This document shows positions 51,301 through 60,252 of a stretch of DNA of 64,000 nucleotides, piece after piece. The DNA comes from Ophioderma brevispina. Its lineage: Eukaryota > Echinodermata > Ophiuroidea > Amphilepidida > Ophiodermatidae. Both the position numbers and the translations under genes were made by a program. Location: positions 1-64,000 of the forward strand of contig JAMKCH010058407.1 of assembly GCA_023653785.1 (NCBI GenBank), in the 5' to 3' direction. The number at the start of each line of letters is the position of its first letter. Position 1 is the first letter of the stretch. The notes under the pieces are model-generated. The model was not told where the DNA came from. It saw only the letters and a list, made by a program, of their open reading frames with translations, and searched no databases.

Positions 51301-54300
51301 TTTTTGGGACAGAAAATTCCCTAATTATATTTTTGATTGGACCACTATATTGAGAAGTGCAACATTGCCACCAAGGAAGCTAGACTAGTAACTTTGAATT
51401 GGAAATACTTTCCATATTTTACCCCACTGTGTCTTATTATATAAATGGGCAAAGCAATACTGAACTCTGCGAAACGTGTGACGAAAACGAAAAAGACTAT
51501 TAGAACACGTTTTCTTTACTGTCAAAATGTAGAAAAAGTATGGATTGAAGTTAATACAATATTATCAGATACACCGGAACCGTGAAAAAATAAAATTATC
51601 TGTGACGATATTTTTTTTCGGATACTTTACGAGTAGAATACAAAATCTAAGGATGTGAGTAATAAGATAATATTTGTGGCAAAAATGTTTATAGCAAGTT
51701 GAAATATGGCAGGTATCCGAATCTTGTTGCTTTGTGTATCGCATGATCTCAGGGGTATGCGATTTTGGGTAGTCATTATTTCATATCCCCTTTTTTTACC
51801 TGTTCTTAGACAGTGCATTGATGGTGCTGTGACACACAGATGTTTGATGTGTAAACAACAATTACGATATTTGGAAATATTTTAAATCGTGAATGAACAA
51901 TGCATGATTTTAAAAAGGTTAATTATGAGACATGAAAACAACAATAGATTAAAACAATATTGATAATTACTTAATTATACGATAAATGTTGATTGTATAA
52001 TATATTTCATATCTAATGGAATGGAGAGCAAAATAAATATAAAGGCGTACGCCATGTTTGTATTAACAAAAAACAAAAAACTTGAGTGTATAACAGGCTC
52101 TATTGTTTCAATGGTTGAGCGCACAAAAGTGTATCATGGCTTCGTAGCGTTTAAGGTGATACACCAAATGGGCGAGAATGATATGCACAATTGCCGTTGT
52201 CAATTGGACAGTTGCAAATGGGCCGTGCACTTGAAGGAAACCACATAAAACACTTCCTTAAACTAACCCCGTACCTAGTTTAAATTTCGAATGCATTTTG
52301 GCGGAGATAAAACTAACGTTTAACTTTAAAATCCTTTTCTGGAATTGCGTTTTACTTAAGCGATACGTTTATCTCACAATAACGTGTCGCGTTAGCTTAA
52401 AATCACACTAAACACCTTTTGGAATAACGGGCGCCAGTGGCCCGTATTCTAAAACGATGTCTAACGCTCATCCACTGGTTAAATCGTATTTAAACGCCCG
52501 CTAACATAAACGAATTCTCAAAGCATAGTTAACTTTAAACGCTGTAATTTAGCCGACCATGTTTAAACCTGTCTAAAAACGTTGTTAAAACTTAGACTTG
52601 ATCCGGGGGTAGTTTTTAAGGCGTTTAACTTTTCGCTTTCCATCACATGACAGTTTTTGTTATTTGTGATACTCGTGGGTAGACAGTTGTCTCCTTTATC
52701 TCTTTCTTTTCCCGAGTCTCCAGTTGATTTCTTCTCGTCTTTTTCCTTCTTCTCTTTTATGCTCGTGTTTATCTGTTATAGAGTGAATGATAGCAATTGC
52801 AGCACAGCGACATACACAAGGTTTTGATAGCCGGTTTTTTTCTCCATCGCTAACAATTCCAAAAGCCCTTTCTAACGCGAACATTCTTGAAATTTACCCG
52901 CGGACTTCCTGCGTAGCGTCAACAAGTACGGAAGGCATTAGACACCTTTAGTGGGGAAAACGTGCGACGCAAACTTTTCACGTATGACGTCATTCTGACG
53001 AAACTTCTGTGAAACGTCATAATAGTACTACATTCTGATCGCATCAAGTACACGTTACAGGCAAAATCTGCTTTGACGGCGACTTCGACGGTGAGTCTTG
53101 TCCATCAGCAATCGGCAATAATTAATGACGTCACCGATTTATGACATGCAATCAATCAATCAAAAGTTTACGCAGACGTCAAGCGTGCAGGCGACAAAGA
53201 AAACGCGAACATGGTAAGTATAGTTCAAACGTATTCAATCCAAGGAAATTATTTTGCAAGTAGGAATTATTTCCGAATGTAGAACACAAGAAATCAGTTT
53301 AACATCAAACATTTTGATGATGATTCAGACGGGGATTCACACGGGATGTGTAAAATAAGAATGTGGTTAGGGGGAACCGCGTAGTCTTAGCCTTGCTGTT
53401 AGGGCATGGACAAAATGACCGAGGTCTTATTACTCTGTTTACTGTTCTGAAGGAATTTCGCAACAACTACAACGTACAACAACAAATGACAATAGAAAAT
53501 AGCGAATTAATTTGCATTTGCTTTCGGTTTCACGATTCCGATGAGCAGACCCCAACTCTTGATTCCCATTCTGAAAAAAAAATTAAAATTGGAACAATAA
53601 AATAACTGACAATCTGCCAACAATCAGGAAATTTGCCAACGTGCCATCGCCAGATAATCTATGTTGTGATGCTGCCCTGCTATGAGCAGAACGATCGCAT
53701 TGCAATGTGTTAAGAGTACGAGGTTTTCGAATTTACAGCCACCAAAATACGACTGAAAATTTGACATTCTTCTGACTTTTAAAACACAAATTTAGCTTAA
53801 TCTAGCGATCGTTGATATCTTTACCTACCACTGTGATGCAAATCTTGTGAAAACTCGGTGATATAACATTGAAAATAGATCCAAACTAGAGCCGTATAAA
53901 CGCTGCTCCGGCCAGCCCTGCTCCGACCATTCACTTTTTCGGTCATGTAGTGTTGCCGGTTCGAAGCCGAAGTACAGCCTCCGTCCCCTCCTTGATGAAA
54001 ATAGTGGTTTTGGCTCTTGTTTTGCATGGCCTTTTGCAGGGGGCAGAGGTCAATCTCTTGCACCAGTATTAAAGTACGTCCTGTGTTACTGTTAGCCTTG
54101 ATTTGCTGTGTTGTACTAAAATGTGAGAGCTGTTGCTTGGATGGAATTTCGAAGTGCACCTTGGGTATAAAATCTCAGCCCCGCAACACTTTTGCAAAAT
54201 AACATCGACCGCTAGCAGTCTAGATTTTATTAACGTCATTGGCTGAATCAGGGTGACTGAATCATTCATTAACGCAATATTGGCACATTTTTTGAAGAGC

Positions 54301-57300
54301 GCCCCCAATTTTCAAAATTTGACTTTGCACAGATACGCTGGTAATGGTCTAGGAACTATTACCTGCGAACGAGAATGCTAAAAAATGCGTATTTGTCACA
54401 AAATAAGCGATTTATTTAATCGAATTGCGGATCCCAGATTTCGACTTAAGGCAGAGCTGGAAATGCTCGTTATGTCTGTCATGTGAAATAGTGGCCACCT
54501 CGAGAAAATACTAACCTCTAACTTGTCTTGCCTGAACTATAAAAAACAACTAATGGACGAGCGTATAGGACACGTACATGGCGACTATGTCCCGGCTATT
54601 TCACATTGGAAGGGGCCAGTTCCAGCAGGCGTGAAATATTATGGGGTATCCCCGATAATCATATTCTAGAACAAAATTCCTTCGTTTGTGACACATAGAC
54701 ATTTTCGAGGCTTAACCATCACAGGTAAGTTACTAGCCCAGTCGTTACCATGAAACCGTGTAAAAATCTCCAAATTTTTGAAAAAAAATGGGGGCGCCCT
54801 TCAAAAAATGTGCTAATATTGCTTTAATCCTTCCTTGTGGGATTCGGGCGTACGGTTTATGTTTTCTGCACAGAAATAGGTGACGTCATACGTGAAAAGT
54901 TTGCGTTCCACGTTTTCGAAACTAAAGGTGTCTATTGTCTGACATAAGTATTGTTCACGCGAAGTCACAGTTCGGTAGATGATATTTACGGAGTTTAAAT
55001 ATCGTGGTTAGCTAAACGACTTGTTAAAATATTTAACCCGCGGTTTTTTAAACTGTGCGTTTAGCTAACTACAGTTTAGGCATAACCACCGTTTATTTTA
55101 AACATCGTTTGAGAATACGGCCCATTGCTTTCTGATCAATGCCAATGGTATGTTAATCCAAGGCAACACACTGGAGGTGTTCTTTTAAAATCTGTGCCAA
55201 ATAGTCCACTCAATCTACAGTATGACCTAGACATAATTGCTACAGAAGGTTTTCTTGCTGTAACTTGCTGTACAAACTCTCCCAAACAACATATCAAAAA
55301 GTTAAAGGAAGCATGGCAAGATAATGCTAAATTGCATAAAACCTATATGCCATTTTTGCCTATATTGGTTATTATTCAACATATTAACTCTTGTTTTATT
55401 GAAATGTTTATTTTTTACAACATATTAACTCTTGTTTCATTAACTGTTTATGGTTGTGCTTGCAAAATGTGTGTTGTAATTGATACATTAAAGTGGAAGT
55501 GAGATGATAATTTTTCAAGATGGCTGCCGTTTTTACGCCAAAATTTTAAATCCCGCCAAATCGAATGATGGGACCAGATGTCTTTGTGTTGTTCAATTAT
55601 TCAGGCAGTTCTGAAACTCCTCTGTAGTGAATGGTCCAGTCTGTATGGGAAGGGTGTCGCTACTGTGATGTGAAGACAGGTTCATCCAAGGTTGGTGTTA
55701 TTTTGAACCGTTTTGCCAAGTAGAGAGCTAAAGTGTGAAACCCTGTGTTAAGGCACTCCTCAGCTGATTCACCTTTGATTCTTATAGGTGGGGTAGCCTG
55801 CTTGTCAGTCATCTACCTCTCCGGCCCTCCGGCTGCACAGTGGCTGGTTTTATCAAGATGTATTGGTGTCAAGCGCTTCTGCCCCAACATGTTCCCCAAC
55901 ACCAGGTGTAAGCATCATCAAGTGGCCGCCTTAGCAAGCATCACGTTTGTGCTTGAACTTCGAATGGATTAGTATGTGTTTCTTTAGTTCATCTCTAGCT
56001 TTGTACTTTGTCGTTGAGGCAATGCAGTAGGCGTCTTCTTTCTCTAGGTAGCATCTCAGTGCATTATTTCTTTTTTTTTGTCTGTTGTGAAGATTCATAA
56101 CTGTACTGGCGTTTGTTGTCTTCAAGCTTGTCAACAAGATTGTTGAACTTGTTATGTGCTGCTACAGTATACTGCTCACAAAGTTTTGTATTTCCCACTA
56201 TACCTTCCTACAGTGGATTGTTTTCATGGTGGCAAAGACTTATCTGGCCCCTACAAGAGATAATTATATGATCAGACTTAACAACTTCAAAAGTTTTGTA
56301 GGGTCTGTTAATCTACTTCTTTCTGACCTATAGTCCAGCTGGAAAAGTTCTCCATTTGGGTGACGGTGTATCCACTGTCTATACTTGCTTGATTTTGGAA
56401 TCTGGTTTTAGTGGCAATAAGGTTAATTGTCCATGAATTCCTTCATGTACATACCATTTCTGTTGGGCTCGTGGTTGCAAGTAAACAGGGTGTCTTCAGG
56501 CCCATGCTTAGCTTTGTAATCTCCAGGGATGTACGATTATGGACTGGAACTTTGGTGGCGGTGGATAGTTCACGATAAAAATGAGAGACAATGACCCTTT
56601 TTGTGCTGCTGTCCTACCTATTACCCGGGCTATTACCAATGTTCTTCTTTCCTGCTATCCACTTTGTTCACACGTTTGCAAGTATGCGCGCAAACATTTG
56701 AACAAATTTATAATTTCATGGCAGCATTTTATAATTTCGTGGTCAATTTTACTCTGTAGAGAGACACTTCCTATTTGTTACCTCAGCGGCACCCCTTAAA
56801 GTTTCATACTGGATGAACCCCATTTTTATTGAGCTTGTGTACCGAATGATCTATTTTTTGGTACATTTATCTAGATGGACCCCCCCCCCCCCGCACTAGC
56901 TAAATGTTTTGTTTTCTAATTGACCCAATGTGTTTGACTTGAATACTATCTCTGTTAATAATTTGCTAAATAATGATCCCCGTTGGAATTGTAGTCCGAC
57001 AAATCATTTAGAATGCAAATTAATTTTGGTGGGAAAACGGCGTCCTCGGAATAATGACCATCATTTTCCACTTTTAATATATCAATTGTGCTACACATTT
57101 TCTGCTAGGGCATGCATACCTTGTTCAAATACTAACAGAAATTTGAATTTTTCCCGAAAAAGCCTTTATGATCTAGCACCATTTTGTCGAAATATGGGCA
57201 AATACGTACACGTAATATAAATGCAAATTAGCATGTCTGGCCAGGCTTCCCGTTTTCTACCTTTTTGGTATGTTGTTTAGGAGAGCTTTTACTACTAGTT

Positions 57301-60071
57301 ACAGCAAATAAACCTTCTGTAGCAATTTTGTCCAGGTGTACCTAGTATTGTTCATAGATTGGGTGGACTAAAAAGCCTGCCTGGTAGAAGGTGAAATTTC
57401 AATATGACATCAATCTTAAGAGAATGTCATATTGCCTGGTAGCACTTTAGATTTGTCATTGTTTTGCGTAGAAATTGTACAAAACCCGCACTTTAGAATT
57501 GTTTTCAAATATTAAAAAATCACTGGATGAGTTGTGTATTTTATCGTGTCTAAATATTGTTTCATGCAACAGAAAAAAAACCTTATGTAAAGACATTAGG
57601 TAGACCATGTCTTGTTTGATTGCAAAGGTTTTCTAAATAAACACAACATCAAAGTAAGTTCCCCCAAAAAGAACCTACTGTAATTTCCAGGATATCCGTT
57701 TTTTGAAGATGAAACCTAGTAAAGGTTATAGCTATGGTTGTTAGGAAGCGGTGTTGTGAAAATGAGAGGAAGCGGTTACTTCAGGGCTGAATGAGCACAA
57801 ATTAAAGAAAAAATTAGGCATTTTTAAAAATTGCAAAAACGTCAATCATGATGACAGGCGTGCCAGCTTCCAACAGGCCAGTTGCAATTGCCCTATCCTG
57901 GACAGATAACCAGGCCTGGGCACATGATTAATTATTGCAATCCCAGTTTGGACATAAATTTATACTGTATGCTTTGTGGTTGGTGTTGTGGTTATGAGTG
58001 TTGTGGACAGGAAATTTATTGGTTGTATAGGCCTACATTTTTTTATACCAGGTCATTTTGTATTGACATGTGTTTCACCATTCATAATCTTATGAATGCT
58101 CCAGTATCCCATGGATGGATGCATTCATCATTTTATGCCTGACCAGATGACCTAGTGTAATGATTTCAAGTGACATGCATGGTGCAACCTTGGCGGGGAT
58201 TTTAATCCGCATTCCATTACATGTTGTAACACAGTGAAATATGGACATGAAACCACTCGTTGCAATTTTTAAAAAGGACTCATTTTGTGTTTAATTTGTG
58301 CTCATTCAGCCGTGAATTAAGGATTCCTCTAATTTTCACAACACCGCTTCCTAACAACCATAGCTATAGACCAGTTAACAGCAATGTTTGTAAACATGTT
58401 AGGGCCTGGTATCTTGAACTAGGTCGGCCTGACTGTTACACACTGGGCAATTGTATCTGTTAGAGTTTTAATACTATGGGTCATAACGATTGGCAGGCAT
58501 GGATTGGCAGTCAACAAAAGAAAGTGACGTAGGATGTTAACTGGTCTATAACCTTTACTAGGTTTCATCTTCAAAAAACGGATATCCTGGAAATTACAGT
58601 AGGTTCTTTTTGGGGGAACTTACTTTTGATGTTGTGTTTATTTTAGTTGAATTGTATTGGCAGTATTGGGTAAGATTAGGATGCATAATCAAAGGATAAA
58701 ACTTTATCACGTGAATGAAATCAAATAATCTTTTATATTTGTAATGTAGGTTCTTTGTAATTTAAAGCACTTCGCTCGTGTCCTTTCTGTGCTCACCGAA
58801 GTTCGCAAGGATGAGACTTGTGGAAGGCTGGAAGAAGTCGCGTGATGTATTTTCGCTGGCTTCTGTTTCGGTATTGTAAATATAGTTCATGGAATAAAGA
58901 TGGAAAAAGATAGCAGCTACCATGAATGATGTACAATCGTGTATATTTGTCGGAATCAACTGGATTTTTTCATCTATTAACTTGAAACTTTACAGTATAT
59001 ATAGTTTTGATTGCAACTCGAACTATATGAGTCAAGTTGTCGCTTTGGTACTTACACAGATCCGATGACTGTACAGGACTTTGTGCGGTTTTTAAAACCA
59101 TAAAAGCCCAGATCAAGTCCGTCAGTGCAATCAGCTACGGTGAATTCCATTTTGTTCCCCGTGAAATGCTCTTGGTCGTAAAGAAGAAGCTGTTTTAAAA
59201 GGAAAAATCAAAATAAATTCTTGTGACACTTCATGCATTTGTACAAAAAAAATAAATGGCTCTTCCTACACTATGATTAGAATCAATGCTGACCGCTATA
59301 GAATTTCGGGGAGTTTCCGTAACCTGACTCATCTGACACACTTTTTTCTGACACACTTATGAATTCGGAAACCTCAACGGAATAAACCTGTGGTTTATTC
59401 CGTGAAGGGTTTCCGAATTCATAAGTGTGTCAGATGGGTCAGGTCACGGAAACTTCCGTTCGTGTGTATCACTTTCACCTTATCTCGAGATAAGGATCAC
59501 ATCACATTAATGTTAATTCTGTCGTCACATCTGAGTCGTCACATTTGAGTAGACGTGTAAGAATGTAAAATCTTAACATTGAGTGTTTCATTATTGAATT
59601 GTAATCGTGCTTTGAACATTCCAAATTCTTGAACCAATCAATTTGACAAAAATCATAATAAATCAGCGTTCAAAATTGAGATCATTTGTGCACAAGGCTC
59701 ATTTATTTCTGACTTTGACGTCCACGAGAAATCGAAACATGAACTATTGAAAAATATTTTCAAACCTTCGTGAACAGGAGCCTCATTAATGACCCTACTA
59801 CAGATGGGCGAATTGTACCTTTTTGAAACCTCAAAACAACTCGACCTATTTGAGTTTTGACTCTTGACACCCCTTTTTTTACATATTTCCCATTGTTGGT
59901 TTCTTTCTATGACAATTTAGAGCATAATTAAAAGACTATGCTGCAATTTGTTACGTAAAAACAACTTTCTTACGTTATAGCTTATTTTGATTCTGCGAGG
60001 GGCAAAACGTCTCTTACCTTTCCCATAGCGTCACTGCGGGTCTGCTTACTAGATGTTGCGTCTTTCGACAT
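30003..60071 (-). CDS. Beta-gamma-crystallin / aerolysin-like fusion protein (EP37/EDSP-like)
   Basis: The gene model is five minus-strand exons: 60018-60071, 59056-59189, 44319-44479, 32443-32652 and 30003-30370. All borders are GT/AG, the phases are 0, 2, 1, 1, and the open frame is about 308 codons. Order of parts: an 18-residue hydrophilic start, Greek key 1 (LLLYDQEHFTG; NRTKSCTVIGS), Greek key 2 (WVAGP; TYVLED), then an aerolysin/natterin-type domain with an amphipathic Ser/Thr-rich strand segment and the conserved DVPYVAEL strand. Known relatives are newt epidermal EP37/EDSP and the frog beta-gamma-CAT alpha subunit. In the frog, this subunit pairs with a trefoil factor, oligomerises and forms channels in endolysosomal membranes. 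There is no signal peptide, as in those relatives. It is an endogenous pore-forming-family gene. Partner, target and expression are unknown. Intron sizes are 828 bp, 14.6 kb, 11.7 kb and 2.1 kb. Confidence 0.85.
30850..30869. repeat. 20-bp perfect palindrome
   Basis: The sequence cgatgtacgcgcgtacatcg is its own complement. It lies within the last intron of gene 2. It could be a protein-binding site or chance. Confidence 0.8.
31870..32130. repeat. Inverted repeat in last intron of gene 2
   Basis: The inner arms 31887-31935 and 32013-32060 pair over about 45 bp ('ggagatatggtcc' with its complement, 'cacagtccggg' with 'cccggactgtg'). An outer 'atcggttgaccgg'-like match extends it. Probably a hairpin MITE. 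Confidence 0.65.
32262..32432. mobile_element. Hairpin MITE beside exon 4 donor
   Basis: The arms read 'gaccctgatgaattca' (left) and 'tgaattcatcagggtc' (right), with outer 'ccggttgggc' and 'gcccaaccg' pairing. The centre 'acggaataaagtgca' is shared with the MITE at 60253. The right end is about 9 bases from the GT of the exon 4 donor. Confidence 0.75.
32443..32652 (-). CDS. Gene 2 exon 4: aerolysin domain, first part
   Basis: The frame chosen enters at phase 1 after 'agtgatcag' and leaves at phase 1 before 'gtaaga'. It shows the NNTNHEE start, the alternating polar/hydrophobic stretch TTVKASWSWQLGSSIGTSVK and a Gly-Cys-Pro turn. This is the pattern of the first long strands and the insertion hairpin region in aerolysin/natterin proteins. 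A second frame is also open across the exon but has no family resemblance. The acceptor has a weak pyrimidine tract and is the least certain border. 'cctttcag' eight bases later is an alternative, but it would break the phase with exon 3. Confidence 0.75.
32953..39228. other. Intron 3 sequence of gene 2, no gene recognised
   Basis: AT-rich intronic DNA. An open frame of 131 codons at 35921-36316 (plus) has no recognisable family. Degenerate 'ggagcatatttgact' repeats occur near 34557-34740, a CA-rich patch near 36540-36640, a TTTG-rich patch near 38610-38690, and an isolated B-box-like 'ggttcgaatct' on the minus strand near 34385. None is strong enough to call a gene. Confidence 0.4.
38615..38695 (+). 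repeat. (TTTG)n-like microsatellite
   Basis: Imperfect TTTG/TTTC tetranucleotides, with 'gtttgtttatttgtttgttt' at the core. Confidence 0.7.
39229..39640 (+). repeat. AGGTCA-rich diverged tandem repeat
   Basis: Two to three units of about 150 bp share 'gacctttgaccttga', 'caacttt.aaatgaggtcaatttt' and 'cattttcag'. The first contains 'ggacctttgacct' (39242-39254), a DR1 arrangement of the nuclear-receptor half-site AGGTCA. Such repeats are common dispersed elements, and receptor binding is not implied. Confidence 0.6.
39829..40020 (+). mobile_element. Repeat family D, truncated copy
   Basis: Starts CAGTGGCGTATCGGGCCTGC, the same terminus as the minus-strand copy ending at 1325. It continues through 'gggaaatt' hairpin pieces and 'gtcaaaaggccac' and then meets the 3' side of the LINE at about 40020. 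Confidence 0.55.
40030..41420 (-). mobile_element. L1/Tx1-like LINE reverse transcriptase fragment
   Basis: Minus-strand peptides in family order from 41420 downward: WSEEGEKCTSYFEEF, NKSPGCDGLTAEFLKVHWG, SSSHRSGVITLIHKGKEL, DDGLRQGCNLSPLLFIVAAE, then KITKFADDTSIFV (the catalytic Asp-Asp box) and LNWEPK-like KMKLIERSIRTW..RNLTMVGK. These are the fingers, palm and thumb motifs of L1/Tx1-type ORF2. Several frameshifts and stops make it inactive. It lies in sense with gene 2, inside intron 3. Confidence 0.88.
41697..42463 (+). mobile_element. TIR element family A, copy A2, TSD GAT
   Basis: Ends GGGCCGTATTCGCAAACGAT and ...GAGAATACGGGCC, flanked by GAT at 41694-41696 and 42464-42466. Its interior matches A1 and A3. 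The 3-bp duplication agrees with the Harbinger-type assignment suggested by A3. Confidence 0.75.
42573..43665. mobile_element. 1.1-kb TTAA-flanked element
   Basis: Inverted ends GGTACAGTGTCAACCC (left) and, on the other strand, GGGTAGTGTCAACCC (right) are flanked by TTAA at 42569-42572 and 43666-43669. The uninterrupted family B sequence elsewhere ('ccacataaaacacttcc') confirms the insertion point. The TSD is of piggyBac type. A TA-flanked Tc1/mariner reading is possible but fits the target less well. The interior has no recognisable transposase. Confidence 0.7.
43777..44124. mobile_element. TTAA-flanked MITE (family C), copy 2
   Basis: Ends AGAGACATGAGGAGAT and ATCTCCTCATGTCACT, flanked by TTAA at 43773-43776 and 44125-44128. 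The empty site is seen in another family B copy ('acttaagcgatacg' near 52357). Shares its ends and the 'ttcgtatcctaaaaa' subterminal part with 29585-29766, with a longer centre. Confidence 0.8.
44319..44479 (-). CDS. Gene 2 exon 3: Greek key motif 2
   Basis: The acceptor 'ttcttgttcatag' is followed by one base completing a Val codon, then 53 codons, and the donor is G|gtaagt in phase 1. WVAGP, then TYVLED and a Tyr corner fit the second Greek key of the domain. The later part (TTKWSVWIHPTFGS) is less typical and probably forms the link to the pore domain. One key per exon is the classical layout of beta/gamma-crystallin genes with introns between motifs. Confidence 0.75.
45358..45857. mobile_element. 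TIR element family B, copy B1 (intact)
   Basis: The 500-bp element starts GGCCCGTATTCCAAAAAGGT and ends ...CTGGAATACGGGCC. The subterminal 'gcgattttaagctaaac' is inverted at the other end. The middle contains 'gtgcgctcaacca', found in all copies. The flanks AAT/ATT are complementary, so the element ends may be one base off. Confidence 0.8.
45922..46241. mobile_element. TIR element family B, copy B2 (internally deleted)
   Basis: Same ends as B1 with about 180 bp less interior. Separated from B1 by only 64 bp, so the two may have inserted or duplicated locally. Confidence 0.75.
46582..52433. mobile_element. TIR element family B, copy B3, split by a LINE
   Basis: The left part 46582-46769 and the right part 52098-52433 together give a family B element. 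The LINE at 46770-52080 interrupts it, with a duplicated target on both sides. The right end 'ggaataacgggc' has one extra base against the consensus. Confidence 0.75.
46770..52080 (+). mobile_element. L1/Tx1-like LINE, near full length, decayed
   Basis: ORF1 remnants near 46850-47400 include CCHC-like pieces GHSKRKCP and CYRCSTTWYMAKNC. ORF2 begins near 48118 with an endonuclease start (INVRGLRNKNKKRIQY). It continues with NVYGPI and the HPGDKRFTWQR segment near 48640, palm-domain traces (AFDSI- and GCPLSALLF-like at 49865-50060), the thumb IWKQRDLTIVAASII near 50470 and a C-terminal Cys/His segment (LCETCDE..EHVFF) near 51455-51520. It ends in an A-rich tail 'aacaaaaaacaaaaaa'. The target duplication is cttggagtgtataaagg (46753-46769) and cttgagtgtataacagg (52081-52097). 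Frames are repeatedly broken, so it is inactive. It lies antisense in intron 2 of gene 2. Confidence 0.88.
52439..55123 (-). mobile_element. TIR element family A, copy A3, with Harbinger-like fossil
   Basis: The ends are GGCCCGTATTCTAAAACGAT and ...GTTTGAGAATACGGCCC, in inverse orientation to A1 and A2. Removing the nested 2-kb element leaves about 690 bp matching them. On the minus strand 52884-52696 reads ALERAFGIV and then a Cys/His-poor helix CVCRCAAIAIIHSITDKHEH. It ends in a Lys/Glu/Arg-rich tail. This resembles the C-terminal 'ERAFG..K...' and 'ACCVLHN' segments of PIF/Harbinger transposases. The rest of the enzyme is missing, so it is a deletion derivative. Confidence 0.7.
52940..54933. 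mobile_element. 1994-bp TIR element nested in A3, TSD ATT
   Basis: About 50-bp terminal inverted repeats (AGACACCTTTAGT..., then 'aacttttcacgtatgacgtc' and its complement at the other end) are flanked by ATT at 52937-52939 and 54934-54936. The empty site is preserved in A1 as the complement of 'agacaatgccttcc'. A nested inverted repeat (54270-54340 and 54770-54830, around 'gcgcccccaatttt') lies inside. No transposase was recognised. The class is undetermined, since 3-bp TSDs occur in several superfamilies. Confidence 0.75.
55124..57636. other. Intron 2 sequence, no gene recognised
   Basis: Open frames at 55125-55502 (plus, 125 codons) and 55931-56137 (minus) show no family I can name. The first has some coding-like amino-acid composition in its first half and a hydrophobic, low-complexity second half. 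Poly-C occurs at 56881-56893. Confidence 0.4.
57637..58642. mobile_element. 1-kb foldback element
   Basis: The arms pair from AAATAAACACAACATC at the left end to its complement at the right end. They include 'gaacctactgtaatttccag' and its complement, then 'gcggtgttgtgaaaat' and an inner 'gaatgagcacaaatta' pair. The right arm carries an extra 180 bp (about 58370-58550) absent from the left. The loop is non-coding. Confidence 0.8.
59056..59189 (-). CDS. Gene 2 exon 2: Greek key motif 1
   Basis: This is preceded by 'tttttccttttaaaacag' and ends before 'gtaagt' in phase 2. It encodes 44 codons of a beta-gamma-crystallin Greek key: the Tyr-x4-Phe-x-Gly corner (YDQEHFTG), the DCTD turn and the closing NRTKSCTVIGS strand. 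The usual calcium-site pattern (two Asn/Asp, then Ser/Thr-Ser) is only partly kept, so calcium binding is uncertain. Confidence 0.85.
59312..59453. mobile_element. Hairpin MITE between exons 2 and 1 of gene 2
   Basis: The arms 'agtttccgtaacctgactc' and 'gtcaggtcacggaaact' pair, as do inner 'cttatgaattcggaaac' and its complement. The centre is 'cggaataaacctgtggttta'. The 'cggaataaa' core and 'gaattc' arms recall the MITEs at 32262 and 60253. Confidence 0.8.
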
Positions 60072-60083
60072 AGTTGGTGGGAC
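60018..60083 (-). CDS. Gene 2 exon 1 (start codon)
   Basis: ATG at 60071-60069 opens 18 codons ending ...DAMGK before 'gtaaga', phase 0. Twelve bases upstream of the ATG lies 'ttttcccatcag', a good acceptor, so a 5' UTR exon may exist further upstream. The start is chosen because Met-Gly-Lys immediately before the first Greek key is the common beginning of crystallin-fold proteins and the upstream codons are not conserved. The segment is hydrophilic, with no signal sequence. Confidence 0.75.
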
Positions 60084-60252
60084 CTGATGGGAAAATAATT
60101 TTATGTCAGGTTAATTACAGAACTACTAATTCATTTCACTTTGTTCAGAAGCGATTCAGTATACACTAATATTGAATGCCTAAGAGTGATAGTAAAAAAA
60201 CAAATTCATGAGGTCAAAGTTTGAATTTTCTATTTCACAGGCGAAGCCGGAG

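Noticed and set aside
55125..55502. 125-codon plus-strand open frame beginning at the border of element A3
   Set aside because: It starts within the element end, and its second half is hydrophobic low-complexity sequence. No family match.
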